The notes under the pieces: generated by a model | What the model was told of the DNA's origin: nothing | The model's input: the letters and a program-made list of their open reading frames with translations, nothing else | Database searches by the model: none | Assembly (NCBI GenBank): GCA_905250885.1 | Contig: CAJNOQ010001577.1 | Location: 1-30,226, forward strand | From: Didymodactylos carnosus | Lineage: Eukaryota; Rotifera; Eurotatoria; Philodinida; Philodinidae | Direction: 5' to 3' | DNA: 30,226 nt | Position numbers and translations under genes: made by a program | Part shown: positions 1 to 10,500 of the stretch, piece after piece | Layout: each line of letters begins with the position of its first letter | Numbering within the stretch: position 1 is the stretch's first letter

Positions 1-37
1 TTTTTTTTTAAGCAGCGTGAGTTTTTATGTGTATACT

Positions 38-194
38 GTTTGTGTTTCACATGGATTTCAACACACACCAGAATAGAGCTGCTCAGAAAACCTTGACTTC
101 TTAATTCATTTACAAAACATGGTTTTTATTCTGATAGTAACTACGACTATATCAAAAAACTGAGAGATACTCTAAATCCTTGTGAAACACAAAT
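38..194. repeat. Inverted 20-base pair in the 3' flank of the gene
   Basis: The reverse complement of 38-57 matches 175-194 at 18 of 20 bases (core TGTGAAACACAAA). The 117-base spacer contains the candidate poly(A) signal. It may be a small MITE or a 3' UTR stem. Confidence 0.6.
125..130 (-). terminator. Candidate poly(A) signal AATAAA
   Basis: AATAAA on the minus strand about 100 bases past the read-through TAA at 230. This supports the model in which the last exon ends there, but such hexamers are common in AT-rich DNA. Confidence 0.3.
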
Positions 195-253
195 CTAACA
201 CCATGACCATTTTTAAGTTGTCATCTCTGTTATGAGGTCTCTATTAAACTTAC

Positions 254-2077
254 CACACTAGGTGCATTAAACGATTTAACTTGGTTTAATGATGCTCGTC
301 CATATGAGTCTCCGTATTGTATTTCATTTCGTTCAACAAATGCTTCAGATGCATGATGTTTCAACGTTTGATAATCATCTTGATTTAAACTTATTGTATC
401 ATCCAGTATCATTCGTTGTTGTTTACCATGTCCATATTGCGATGGTTGTTGTTGAATTATCCGTTGTCGACCAATGCTCGTATCTAAATGGTGATCATTT
501 AATAGAGCTGTCTCTTCTCGAACTGCTAATTGTTCTTCATTTAAATTACGCGTTGTATCAGTACGAATATCTGGCTGTATACCAATTATGGGTTTATGAT
601 AATATTGTACGCGATTAATTTGATCTAACTGCACTAATTTTGGACGTAATTCACGTTCAAGTTGTGTTATTTCTCGTTCATCCTGAGTATCCGACATTAA
701 TGATAATTCATCCACATCTAACTGATGTAAATTTCCTTGACTATATATTAAACTTCGATCACCTTGTTGTGCACGATTCAATTCAATATGCTCTTGTTGT
801 TTAGGCAATGTTTTTTGTTCGTGTTCTCCGTCTCCTCGATCAAAATGAGTCAGACGTTCGTACATTTCTGCTTCTGAACGTGTTTCAGCTTCATATGTTT
901 CACGAATATTTTTTGCTGGTGCTTGTTCAGCTATTATTTCTTCATAAAACTCTTGTGTTATGCCAGTAGTCAGTGGTGGTACTGGTGGATGTTGCCGGTT
1001 TTTAATTATAATATCATATACGGGTTCTTTTCGATGAAAATCAGCTGATTCATAAATCAGTGGTACATCCGTTTGTTCGGGACGCAACAGATTCATTTTC
1101 GATGGTAAAGTATCGTAAACTTTTTTCAATTTTTCTTCAACAGCTGTTTTATCTTGTTTAAACTCTTCGGTTGTATCATAAATGACAGTTGTCTGTTCAT
1201 TTGGACGGATCATTTGTAATTGTTCAGTTGATTGGCTTTTCAAACGTTGTGATTGTTGTAATTGATTATTATCTTTTAATTTATCAACTGTTTCATAAAT
1301 ATTTTCATTCAATTTTTCTTGACTAGCAATTCGATATAAATTTTCATTTTGATCATTTTTTGTATAATTAATAAATTGTTGTCGATTGTAATAATTATCA
1401 TCATACATTTGTTCAGCATATTCACGTTGTAAATAATCGTCAATTTTTAGGCGTTGTTGAGACGATGCATTTAAAATTAACGGTCTGTCAGAAACTTGTG
1501 ACGATGATGTATTTAATGAAACAATGCCACTATCATGCGTTGGTATCTCATTTAAATGATGTCGATCGTTTTGCTGTTGATGAAGTTTTTCGATATTTTC
1601 AAAAATATGAATATCTTGTTCTATACGAGCCATATGATGAGCTTCTGGTATTATTAGATGACTTTTTTGTTCACGTTCAATAAGACGTTGATGTAAATAT
1701 CTTTCAACTTCTTCATCATGTGGTTTGAAATGTTCAACAGTGGGGGCATTTAAAATAAAGGGACGTTCGTGTATCGATTGTTCATAATGAGTTTGCTGAT
1801 GAGGACGATGACGATCCATAATAATCATTGCATGCTCCAAATCTTTTGGTTCTATTTGCAAACGTTGTGCTTGTTGAGCTATTTGATTTAATTCATTTAT
1901 TTCCTCTTTATTTATTGTTACAACATTTTTAATATTAACCATTGCTAAGTCATCAGCGTTCGATGATTCAATAACATCAGCTTGACTAATTTGAATTTTA
2001 TCGACTATTGGTGAATGAGAAAATATTTTTGTTTGATGAATCAGAGAGGGAGGAGACGGTTGTTGAGTTGGTATGAT
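254..2077 (-). CDS. Exon encoding C-terminal disordered region with repeated tyrosine motifs
   Basis: The exon opens at 2077 after a T-rich acceptor ending TTTTAG, in phase 0, and stays open for 608 codons. It ends either at donor GTG|GTAAGT (254/253) or, reading through, at a TAA at 232-230 that adds eight residues. The sequence is Gln/Asn/Glu/Arg-rich with no recognised fold. Visible short repeats are two copies of [DE]RP[FL]ILNA (near 1767-1742 and 1489-1464) and at least five I/V-Y-D/E motifs (tyrosine codons near 1297, 1180, 1113, 1052 and 1017), resembling sites for phosphotyrosine-binding domains. A proline patch (PPVPP) lies near 985-970. The motifs would fit a docking or scaffold role; that is inference. 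The perfect donor suggests that a further exon may lie beyond the left edge. Confidence 0.85.
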
Positions 2078-2178
2078 CTAAAATAAATGAAAAATTCGTA
2101 TTGATCTAATTTCTTGGCTATGTTTTGTCTAGTTAGCAAAGTTTTAAAATTCCACAATTTCAAAAACTTTCTACTTAC
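2078..2178 (-). other. Intron, 101 bases
   Basis: Donor AAC|GTAAGTAG at 2179/2178 and acceptor TTTTAG|ATC at 2078/2077. Both flanking exons are in phase 0. Reading through the donor soon meets a stop, so splicing is required to keep the long frame. Confidence 0.85.
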
Positions 2179-2951
2179 GTTTACTCTCCGTCTAATTCGA
2201 TCTGGCATTATTGGTTCTTGATCAGCAATGAGAAGTTCTTGGGATGTTTTTAATACACCATTGATTAAATTATTTTGTTCTTCAATTTTAGTTTGTGCAC
2301 GATCTTGCCTAATTCGAATTTCCGTATTTTGTTGAGGCAATATTGTTAATTTTTCATATTGCGGTTGTTGAACAGATGAACGAGCAGAATCGGTATGAAC
2401 ACGTTCCCTTATTGGTGTAGGATGCATAGTTGATTGCACTATTGAACTATGTGCACGATTATCCACTCTATTGTCATCTATGATTAAAGTTGATTGGGCT
2501 ATTTCCGGAGGTGGACGAATTTTAACATGATGATAGATCTGTGGATCTCTATTTGTTAATATTCCTTGGTGTTGTTGTTTAATTATTGATTGCCGAATCG
2601 GTTCTGAATTTAGAATTTCTACATGATGCATCATATCTGTACCATCATCTGTCAATAATCGTTTTGCACGTTGGGTAGGAATTGTTTGCTCTTCAGTTGA
2701 ATAAGATGATGAGGGTTTCGTATGTACAACGGGTGGATTAACAATTAAAATGTTATTTCGTGATATATCATCACGGTCAAGAATGTTATCGAATTCCTGT
2801 AATCTGGTTACTGGTGTACTGTAAACGGTATGTGTGCGTGATGGAAGACGATTTGATGAATCAGTTGGAATTATTGGCACTTGTATAACAGGTTGATAAG
2901 ATTTAACAGCATTTAAATCAGGTTCATTTGCGTACATTGGACTACGAAAAC
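2179..2951 (-). CDS. Internal exon, polar low-complexity region
   Basis: The exon begins at 2951 after TGTAG with two bases that complete a glycine codon split with the previous exon, then reads 257 codons to the donor at 2179/2178. It encodes an Arg/Gln/Ile/Pro-rich chain with repeated Ile-rich basic stretches (for example ILIVNPPVVHTKP and HVKIRPPPEIAQST) and no recognised domain. The last part, rich in Glu, Gln and Ile, could form a short helix. The exon ends in RIRRRVN. Function unknown. Confidence 0.85.
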
Positions 2952-3006
2952 CTACAATTTATGCAATGTTTAGTATAAATTTTACCAAGTGTATGAATAT
3001 GTATAC
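2952..3006 (-). other. Very short intron, 55 bases
   Basis: Donor ACAG|GTATAC at 3007/3006 and acceptor TTGTAG|GT at 2952/2951. It is a phase 1 intron and the split codon becomes GGT (Gly). At 55 bases it is near the lower limit for animal introns, and it is one of the clues to a lineage with very small introns. Confidence 0.85.
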
Positions 3007-3697
3007 CTGTCGATAATTGTCCTTGTCTTTCTCTTCTTCTTCGTTCAATTTCTATTGCGATTTTACGTTTATAATTTTCCAGTTGAAATGGTTTATATAT
3101 ATCTGAAACATCTTCGGCTGTAAAACTAACTGGTGTTGTAAATGGTTGACGATAACGTAAATGTTCTCGTCTAACTTGATATAAATGTTCAGCTGATAAA
3201 CTTCGCCCCAATTTTGGTAATTGATCAAATTCATCTCGCCATCTATTTCTGGCTAAATTTCTGGCAATAGTTTCAACATGTCGAACACTATCTTGCATTG
3301 AACGATTCAAATGTGAAATATAATAATCAGAAATTAAATCACTTGGACGATCTAATAGTGAACGATTTACTGTTGATAAGTAACGATTAATTTGACGTTG
3401 TGGCAAGTGATGTTGTGGAACATCATCTGTATCCATTTGTTGCTGCTGTTGTTGCTCGTCTTCGTCTGACCAAAATGATGAATTTGAGTTTATTTCAATA
3501 TCACTGTCTACATCCACTGGTTTTTGTGATAAAGTTTGTTGGTGTTGTGGAATTACTGATCGTTTTTTCGGTGATGTATACTGAGAAGCATTAGATACTT
3601 GGCCAGCTATTGTTGCATCAACACCACGAAAATGTTCATGTACTATTTCATAAAATAAGTCTACATCAGGCGGACGATTTGAGACAGTTTGAGAGGT
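3007..3697 (-). CDS. Internal exon with second copy of the DIY/LENYK module
   Basis: The acceptor TTTTAG|ACC opens the exon at 3697 in phase 0. It encodes 230 codons plus one base. In order: a short neutral start; an acidic Ser/Asp stretch with DEDE followed by a run of Gln (near 3470-3425); then a basic, probably helical region with NRSLLDRPSD, RNLARNRWRDEF and LGRSLSAEHLYQVRREHLRY; then EDVSDIYKPFQLENYKRK and a cluster of Arg/Glu. The final part (about 3212-3025) aligns without large gaps to a segment of the preceding exon: RRE-x2-RY, then ED[VI]-x-DIY, LENYK-x-K-x-AI and R/K-rich tail. This points to an internal duplication. I do not recognise the domain. No catalytic residues are apparent, and a protein-protein binding or coiled-coil role is a guess. 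Confidence 0.85.
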
Positions 3698-4686
3698 CTA
3701 AAATGGATAAAAAACTATCCACTAACTGTTGTAAACAAATCATTAAGCCAAGATAAGTCTTTCTTAACTACTATATGCAGTAAAAAGGCGAAGTTCAAGC
3801 ATACTCTATGCTTTTAGATCTCTTTATTTAAGTCGTCATTCTTCAAGAGAAAAATAACTACAGCCAACTATAACGTCGATTGCACAACTTCAGGCGCTGT
3901 ACAAAATATAGAACAATGAATTTAGTTTTGCAGTTTACTGCAAAGTTCATATGTTCGAATCTCTCTATTCGTACAAAATTGCTTTTGTGTTTTTCGAAAG
4001 TTTTATTTTAGAATTCTATAATGGAATATTTTTCCGCTTGTATTCTGACAGAATAAAGCTTACACCAACTATAACGACCACTCAAATGTGCACTCACTTA
4101 CCAAAACTGGCAAATTAGTCTCATGAATCATGCTACTTTTCACGTTTTATTCAACCGAAGTACGCACATGCATCTACAGTTTTACCCAAAACAGTGTATT
4201 CTTTTCTTGCGTTCTTTATTTACCCTAGATAAAATCCTACGTATTTCCTATTTATTTTCTACTACGATCTTATAGGATCTTAACTTTAGGATTGTAATAG
4301 GAAATAAGTGGGAAACGTACAAAATTTTGTCTAAGAGTGAATCATTGCATTTTCTTGTTAGAGTCATGTTCGGATCCTAATAGAATCCTACGACTTTTGG
4401 GTATCTCAGATTTCATTAGGATTCTATAGGATTTTGCTAGAATTCTACTTAAAAGTAAACGAATTCTTGAAAGGATCCTGGCAGGATTTTTCTAAGATCC
4501 TGTCAAGAAATGTATAGATTTCTTGTTAGGATATACGCATATAGATAGATTCTTTTCGTATTGTCATTAGTATCTTCAAGAGGTTAATCAGCGGTTAATT
4601 TAGAGTAAACGTGCGTTTTTGTTTAAAGATGCAATACGTATTTAATATACAAGATTTGAAAACTGAATCTATACTGTGATACATAC
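3698..4686 (-). other. Intron of 989 bases with a GGATCCTA-type repeat cluster
   Basis: Donor TCG|GTATGT at 4687/4686 and acceptor at 3698/3697, phase 0 on both sides. About 4226-4532 holds many copies, in both orientations, of a short motif close to TAGGATYCTA, listed separately. A consensus donor-like GTAAGTG near 4100 follows a short open stretch beginning with ATG, but no paired acceptor keeps the frame, so no exon is called. Confidence 0.8.
4226..4532. repeat. Cluster of short TAGGATYCTA-like motifs
   Basis: Examples on the + strand are AAAATCCTACG, CTTATAGGATCTTA, GGATCCTAATAGAATCCTAC, TTAGGATTCTATAGGATTTT, GGATCCTGGCAGGATTTTTC, AGATCCTGTC and GTTAGGATATAC. Spacing is irregular and both orientations alternate, so this is neither a simple microsatellite nor a clean tandem array. 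Similar motifs recur near 25071-25315. Confidence 0.6.
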
Positions 4687-6038
4687 CGATGTAACTGATC
4701 TCTGTGAACGTCTATCAGTTTCAAAGCCTAATGACTGCACGTCACCCGCACCAGCATTTTGGGTTCCATCTTGAAAGCTTGACATCATCATTGGACTATA
4801 AGTCGATAATGGTGATAGTCTCCCGATGATGGATGATGTGGGTGTAGATGAACTTTGTGGATCTAAACTTGAATTAATTCCCAAACGTATTCGTTTTTCT
4901 CGATCGATAGCCGTTTTCATTTTATAGTTTTCCAATGATGATGACATGTAGATATCTTCGATGTCTTCATTTGCATAAGATTTCATATTTGTTCGAGTAT
5001 GTTGATAACGTATTTCTTCCCGTCTTAAATCATCGATATAGGTCGATGAAAAACATCGAATAAGATCATGATTTAGCTCACGTTGTAACGACTGACGTTC
5101 GGTATTTTTTAACTGTCTACGAACAGCTCGATCTAAAAGTTTCAAACGATTATTATCCGCCGCTGTCATACTTGTCGTTAGAGTCTGTGTACTAGTGTTG
5201 ATGAAATCTTTGGCTAGCAAACTACGGTTGACATTTTTCATGATTTTACTATGAGCCAAATAGGCTGATGGCACTTGACCTCGGATGTAAGTGGTTGGTG
5301 ATGTAGTGGTTAATAGCGGACGACTATACTCTTCTGAAGCCGAATCATCGCTGTCAATTGGATAATCAATTGGTGGCGTAGGATATATTTGCTGTAGCTG
5401 TTGATCATCATCACTATTTGCATAATACTGACTAACGTAAGTTGATGTGGGTCGTTGCTGTTGAAGCCCACCTCGACCATTTCTGAGTATGGATGAGCGT
5501 TGATGGTAATCATCGATGTTATGTCGACGTTTCAAAGCTTCAATGGTCACATTTTCGGGATCAATAGATTGTGGGTGTTGAAATTGTGTAGGAGGGGTGA
5601 GAATTCGTTGTTGTTGTCGATCTTGTTGCAAACGTCTTTGTTTTAGTTTTTGATTTGTTGTTGAAACAAAGCGATCTAACGATTTATTAAATGATTGAGG
5701 TGATTGACCACGACGTTTCGTTGCAAGACGCTCACGTGCTTCATCTAAATAGGAACGAGATGTGGGTGACGTGACTGCCGTTGAATCGAATCGAACAACT
5801 TGTACGCGTGTGACCGGTGTCCGTTTTAAATTTGGATATTTTGAAGTATCGCCGACACCATTTGTCGTAGTAGCCGTATGCAACTTCATAGGCGGTTTAT
5901 AATTTTGATCGTAAACCATTTGTGAATCGTGTTGATCATCAATTCTTACTCGTTTTTGTGATGGTACTCCTGCTATGCTATCGATTTTACTATCAAAGAC
6001 GACATTAGATGGTTGTACTCGTTTAGATTCCCAAACTT
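4687..6038 (-). CDS. Internal exon with first copy of the DIY/LENYK module
   Basis: The exon opens at 6038 after TGTATTTTTAG with two bases that complete a glutamate codon from the preceding exon, then reads 450 codons to TCG|GTATGT. The first two thirds are Ser/Thr/Gln/Arg-rich and probably disordered, with a basic helical stretch (SYLDEARERLATKRRGQ, then NQKLKQRRLQQDRQQQR) and an acidic Ser stretch (SDDSASEEYS). The last third has NRSLLAKDF, then LDRAVRRQLKNTERQSLQREL, then DDLRREEIRYQ and EDIEDIYMSSSLENYKMK (about 5068-4886), the first copy of the module also present in the next exon. It ends in a Ser/Pro/Met-rich tail. No known family was recognised. The open frame continues leftward of 6038 into the intron, but that part is excluded because the acceptor at 6039 is needed for the frame of the preceding exon. 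Confidence 0.85.
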
Positions 6039-6493
6039 CTAAAAATACAAGCAGGACTATAAAAACTGGCGATACCGTCCAATAACAAAAAGAAACTATT
6101 TCCAACATTCGAAATCTTTGAACATTTTTGTTTTTTGACCACAGCAAGGCATCAAAAAATTCAATTCCATATTTCTCCTGGAAAATGTTTTTTACTCCCC
6201 TAGCTCTCACAAACCGTGAACACGAGAATGTTAATATAAATTATAAATGCAAAAATTATCTGAAGCTTGTATTGTCTGCAAAGCATCCACTTTTCAGCTT
6301 ATGTATAATTAAAAAAACTGGTGATTTTGACCTTAAAAATCTATTTCATTTCACGGTTTTATTTCGTTCCGGGTTTTTATTACAAATCCGAGAATTGTTC
6401 ATTAACGCAATTTTTTTTCTCCAAAATGGTCATGAAAATTGTGTTTCTCAACAAATCATTTTTTATCTGTTCTTAACCTCTTAACTTTTTTAC
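6039..6493 (-). other. Intron, 455 bases
   Basis: Donor GAAG|GTAAAA at 6494/6493 and acceptor TTTTTAG|AA at 6039/6038; phase 1. Part of it happens to be open in frame with the next exon, which could allow occasional retention, but it encodes hydrophobic, AT-driven residues unlike either neighbour. Confidence 0.8.
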
Positions 6494-7319
6494 CTTCTGG
6501 TGCTATGCGTTCGTCAAATGATGATGTATGACTTGGATGTCGCATATTTTTCTGTTCTATTGTAGGTGGAAATAGATAAGGTGTTGTCATTGTTGACTTT
6601 TTTACTTCATTATCACTTTGTTGCTGTTTACCATGAATATAGGTTATTGAACGAGTTTCTAAATCCCTACCCGATCGAACAAATGTAAGTGTTTTAGCAG
6701 CAGCTATATTCTCTTTATCAAGGCTAAAATCGTATCTGTCGGATGATACTGAACGCTGATCAAGCGAATTTGCTGACGAACCCGTTGTTTTACCATTTTT
6801 TCGAAAACGATAGACATTTGTATGTTCATGATCACTTTGACTGTCTGTATCGTGCTGTTCGTTATTAGTAGTTTTTGAGAATTTATAACGTTTTCTTAAT
6901 GTGGGTGGCGTCGATGAGTATGAATAACCTTTTTTCTTTCTATTCGATGAACGAAATAGATAGCGATCTGATACTGGTTGTTTTGTTGTATCAGAAAGCA
7001 TTGTTGGCGGTGGTAAAATAGTCACAGCGGACATTTTTGGTAGTGTGTTTGCTGCGATCACAGGTTTATCGTCGTTTGTGTTTGAATATACAAGTTCTAA
7101 ACGTTTTAATAACCGTTTAAACTTTTGTAATTGTAAATTTGTTGATTCGTCAGTAATATGTGGTTTTAAATGAAATTTAGCTTTGATTTTATAATAATCG
7201 CCAACTGGATGTCCAACACTGCTTTCACATGAACTGTCAGTGCTTGTAGGTGATAATAATGAGGAAGACGATAACGAATTGTTCTCGTTGATGTTGCGTG
7301 CGGTAGGATTATCGCTCAA
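6494..7319 (-). CDS. Internal exon, Ser-rich start and basic leucine-rich segment
   Basis: It follows the acceptor TTTGATTTCAG, itself preceded by a long T tract, and starts in phase 0 with TTG (Leu). It encodes 275 codons plus one base. The start is Asn/Ser-rich. Next comes a segment near 7200-7080 with YYKIKAKFHLKPHI and KFKRLLKRLELVYS, basic and leucine-rich and probably an amphipathic helix. The remainder is a long Ser/Arg/Lys/Thr-rich disordered stretch containing RKKKGYSYSSTPPTLRKRYK, which resembles basic localisation signals. No domain was recognised. The reading frame past 6494 continues for a few codons to a stop, so use of the donor is needed to join the next exon. Confidence 0.82.
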
Positions 7320-9156
7320 CTGAAATCAAACAAAAAAAAAATGCAATAAAATAGAAGGTAAACAACGCTTCATCAGATTATCTGTGAAGTATTTCAAAGT
7401 TGTCCTTGAACGCAGGTTAAATCTTTACTTTTTTCGGTTACAGAAAGAAACAAGAACAACTTTACATACGAAAAAAAACCTGTATCTTGAGCTAGTTCTT
7501 CATACTTAAATCTAACTTTACAACATAACGTAAAGTATTTACATAAAGTAAATACTGTTCATACTTTCAAAAATTCGATTTCTCATGTTCTATGCTGTTT
7601 CTGAATGACTATAAGCTGGTGATGTATTTTCTTTTAAACAAAGCCTAATTACTCATAAAATAGAGGTTGATATTATATGTGATCGTGTTACAGCTGGCTG
7701 ATAGAAGGACATGTGGTCCTTTTCCTTTTGTTAAGAAAAAAAAAAAAGAGGAAGAAAGAATTACTGCGTTTTACTGATGTTTACTACGGTACTGTTAAAG
7801 TTGAAATCGTGTCAGAATGTGAAAAAAAAAATTTAAAAATGTTACATGAGAGAAAGAAAAATGCAGTGATGTGGGAATAAGGACTCTGCTTATATTTCAA
7901 CTCCTTGTTAATGTAACGATATTTTTTTTTTGAACCCTTAATAACCTTACTACAGCTTCACTCATCATGTAATAAAACAAACATATTACACATAAAATAT
8001 CGAGGAAACAGAGAAAAAAATCTTATAACAAGTGAGGAGAAAAATGACTGAACATTTTTCTGTTAATATATGTGTCATATATAATAATGTATATATAACA
8101 CATCTATACAGGTAACGAGTGAGTTTATCTGCTATTTTTTTTTCTGAAAAATATTGAATTATATACGAGATTATAGTTCAATTTTGGCTCTTTAAATTGA
8201 TATGGTAAAGAAGGTGAAGAATGTAAAGAAACATGTCTTGTTTGTAGTAGAAAAATATTTTATAAGATGTCATCCACAAATACGTTGAACGAGAGAGATT
8301 TGAAAAGAAAATGTTCAAGATTCGAATACTATGATAAAGTCAGTGGCGATATTCTTATGCTCACTTATACGAATTGAGTGTCGAGAGAAGAATTGTTAAA
8401 TATCTTTTAAGAGAGATCTTTACTATATAAATAGATAGAGTCGAAATTGGACTACAATCTAATTTATAATTCAATATTTTATAAAAAGGAAAATAGAAGA
8501 TAACTTTTCGTTAAGTTTTTCCTTATGTACCTAGGATGATAGAGTAGGAAAAGTGACATCAACTCTCATAGATTTATTCGACTAATATCGTAATTCATTG
8601 TTGTTTCAATACAATACGACACGAGATCTCTAAACTGATTGAAAAGTTCTTTGTTGAAAAAGAGTAAATATTTTGCTACCAATTTTTACGGTTTATCTTG
8701 AAAAATGTGTTTCTAAGTTATACTGTGGGCAATAATGTTGATTTTTTAATGAATAATCGAAGGTGCAATTTTTTCCCACGTACAATTAGAGATTGATAGA
8801 CTTTGACATGAGAGCTATCTGCCTCCGGAAAAAATTTCATTTCAAACGATTGTTATAGTGAAAAAATCATTCTATTATTAATTGTCTTAAAAAGTGAATA
8901 TCTTAACTTAAAAATTTTCTTTAACTTAATTGATGACATATTATCAGTTCTTAATAATTTCAATTCAAATTTAAGAGGGAAAGAATCTTGCCTTTGTTCT
9001 TCTTAAAGAAATTTCTTGAAAAAACAATAGAACTTCTTTACGTTAATAGATTGTTAACAATAATAACTTATAGAAAAAAAAATGTTTGTTTTTGAAAAAA
9101 ATGTTCATATTATAAATTAGATCTATCCAATAGATGAATATGTATCCATTAATTAC
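7320..9156 (-). other. Intron, 1,837 bases, nothing coding seen
   Basis: Donor TGGCAA|GTAATT at 9157/9156 and acceptor at 7320/7319, phase 0. The interior is AT-rich with A and T homopolymers and a short inverted repeat AAGGAC/GTCCTT near 7705-7725. No exon-like open segment was found on either strand. Confidence 0.65.
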
Positions 9157-9278
9157 TTGCCAAAAACGTTGATTCACATGTAACTTGCAACGTAAACAAT
9201 GTAGATCATCGACTGATTTTTGTTTTTCATATTTTGATTCAATACTTAACAATTCTTTTTCTTTCATTAAAAAACAGT
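9157..9278 (-). CDS. Small internal exon with a CLRC motif
   Basis: The segment from TTTCTAG|AC (9279/9278) to CAA|GTAATT (9157/9156) encodes two bases plus 40 codons. It begins CFLMKEKELLS and continues with a charged stretch and HCLRCKLHVNQRFWQ. Codon use and charge pattern look coding, and its phase 0 end fits the next exon at 7319 exactly. The CxxC pair is isolated, so a zinc site cannot be claimed. An in-frame ATG lies at 9267-9265, so this could instead be a first coding exon of an internal transcript. As an internal exon it needs a partner ending one base into a codon. Confidence 0.65.
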
Positions 9279-10464
9279 CTAGAAAGTTTGGCTTCTATTT
9301 TGGCCAAAACAATCTATTCTCTTAATAAAAAAAAAGAAAACTATATGTTGACTTTTGTTGCTAATGTTTTTTAGGGATACTATGAATTTTTTCAACATCT
9401 TTTAAGTATTTATATAGTTCAAAAAATAGTATACCATCTTTATATCTATTTGAGATATATTATATCCATTACTATTAGATATTAACACCATTAAAAACAA
9501 AATATATTTTAAATAAGTTATTTATTTATACTTTTCAAAGATATTTCACTAGTATAAATTTAATAACATTTATGATCGTTCATTCATCTTCAATCATATA
9601 CTCATGTAAATAGTTTTATGTCACGGTCACTAATATATATATATTGTGTGACTAAATATATCCCTTTTTCTCTTCTACTTATTTATAAAGTACTATTAGT
9701 AAGCAATTAGAAAAGCCAACTTCATTTATAACACTTCGATTTTTTTTTGAATATAAGTACTTATTTATTGTAACTAGGCTCATTATTCATTCAATGTTAG
9801 TGACAATAAAATAGTTATTTGTTGGATGTCATCCAAGATCAGTAGTGTATATAGCGCCTTTGGTAAGTTTAAAAGATTTTCAACATGAAAGAATAACATT
9901 TAAAGAAAAAAAAAAAAAAAGAAAAAAGAATGGTTACCGCATATTTACACAACAGAGAAACTCAACTTTATTCTATTTGACTATTTGACTAGAAAATATA
10001 CTATATGTGTATGTGTATATGTACTTGAAAGGTCATTGTTCTATTAAAGAAAAAAAAAAAAAATTGATGTTTTCTTTTCCCTCGTTTTTAAATTTATTTT
10101 TCTACAAAACATATTATTGTACATATTAGATACACTTGCGGTTATAAATGAGGAATACTATTCAATTTATCTTTATAAACAGATTATTTCTGTATGAATA
10201 AAAAACTACTTTTTGATTAACAAACGAATTTAAATAACTATAGACTTGATCTTTATCTGATACATAAAAGATTGAATATATAGAAAAAAAAAATGTATAA
10301 AATATGTTCAATTTTATAAAATTATAGAAAGTACGTATGTATAATATATACTAATTATCTATTAAACTAACTTCGACACATACTATAGATTAAATATATT
10401 TTATTTTTTGATGATAACTTTTTTTTTATTTTATTTGAATCAAAATAAAAGTGTGAATAAACAC
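9279..10464. other. AT-rich non-coding stretch (probable intron)
   Basis: Homopolymer A and T runs (for example around 9905-9920 and 10050-10065) and (TA)-rich segments. No convincing exon was found. On the + strand, a short open stretch from ATG 9827 runs into GTAAGT near 9861, but nothing downstream supports it. Confidence 0.5.
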
Positions 10465-10500
10465 CTGGTGTATGGATTAACCTTTTGTATATCTCGTTGC
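10465..10500 (-). CDS. Candidate microexon (19 or 36 bases)
   Basis: A very good acceptor (long T tract, then TTCTCCTATAG) ends at 10501. Two donors follow: AAAAG|GTTAAT (exon 10500-10482, 19 bases) and CACCAG|GTGTTT (exon 10500-10465, 36 bases). Both leave one base over, as exon 9278 requires, but they use different entry phases. The 19-base form enters in phase 0, matching the end of exon 23132 or of the 12230 candidate. The 36-base form needs a preceding exon ending one base into a codon. Neither donor is close to consensus, so this is a hypothesis fitted to phase. Confidence 0.3.

Noticed and set aside
289-618. + strand open frame of 109 codons
   Set aside because: Antisense shadow of the long minus-strand exon 2077-254; hydrophobic, no domain.
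1465-1683. + strand open frame of 72 codons
   Set aside because: Antisense shadow of the same exon.
3400-3594. + strand open frame of 64 codons
   Set aside because: Antisense to exon 3697-3007.
4095-4140. Possible extra exon MIHETNLPVL before GTAAGTG (minus)
   Set aside because: No acceptor gives a length that keeps the phase 0-0 junction of the surrounding exons.
6128-6484. + strand open frame of 118 codons
   Set aside because: Lies antisense in the 455-base intron; AT-driven hydrophobic residues and no splice or promoter support.
9827-9862. + strand ATG segment running into GTAAGT
   Set aside because: Only 12 codons, weak start context and no downstream exon on the + strand.
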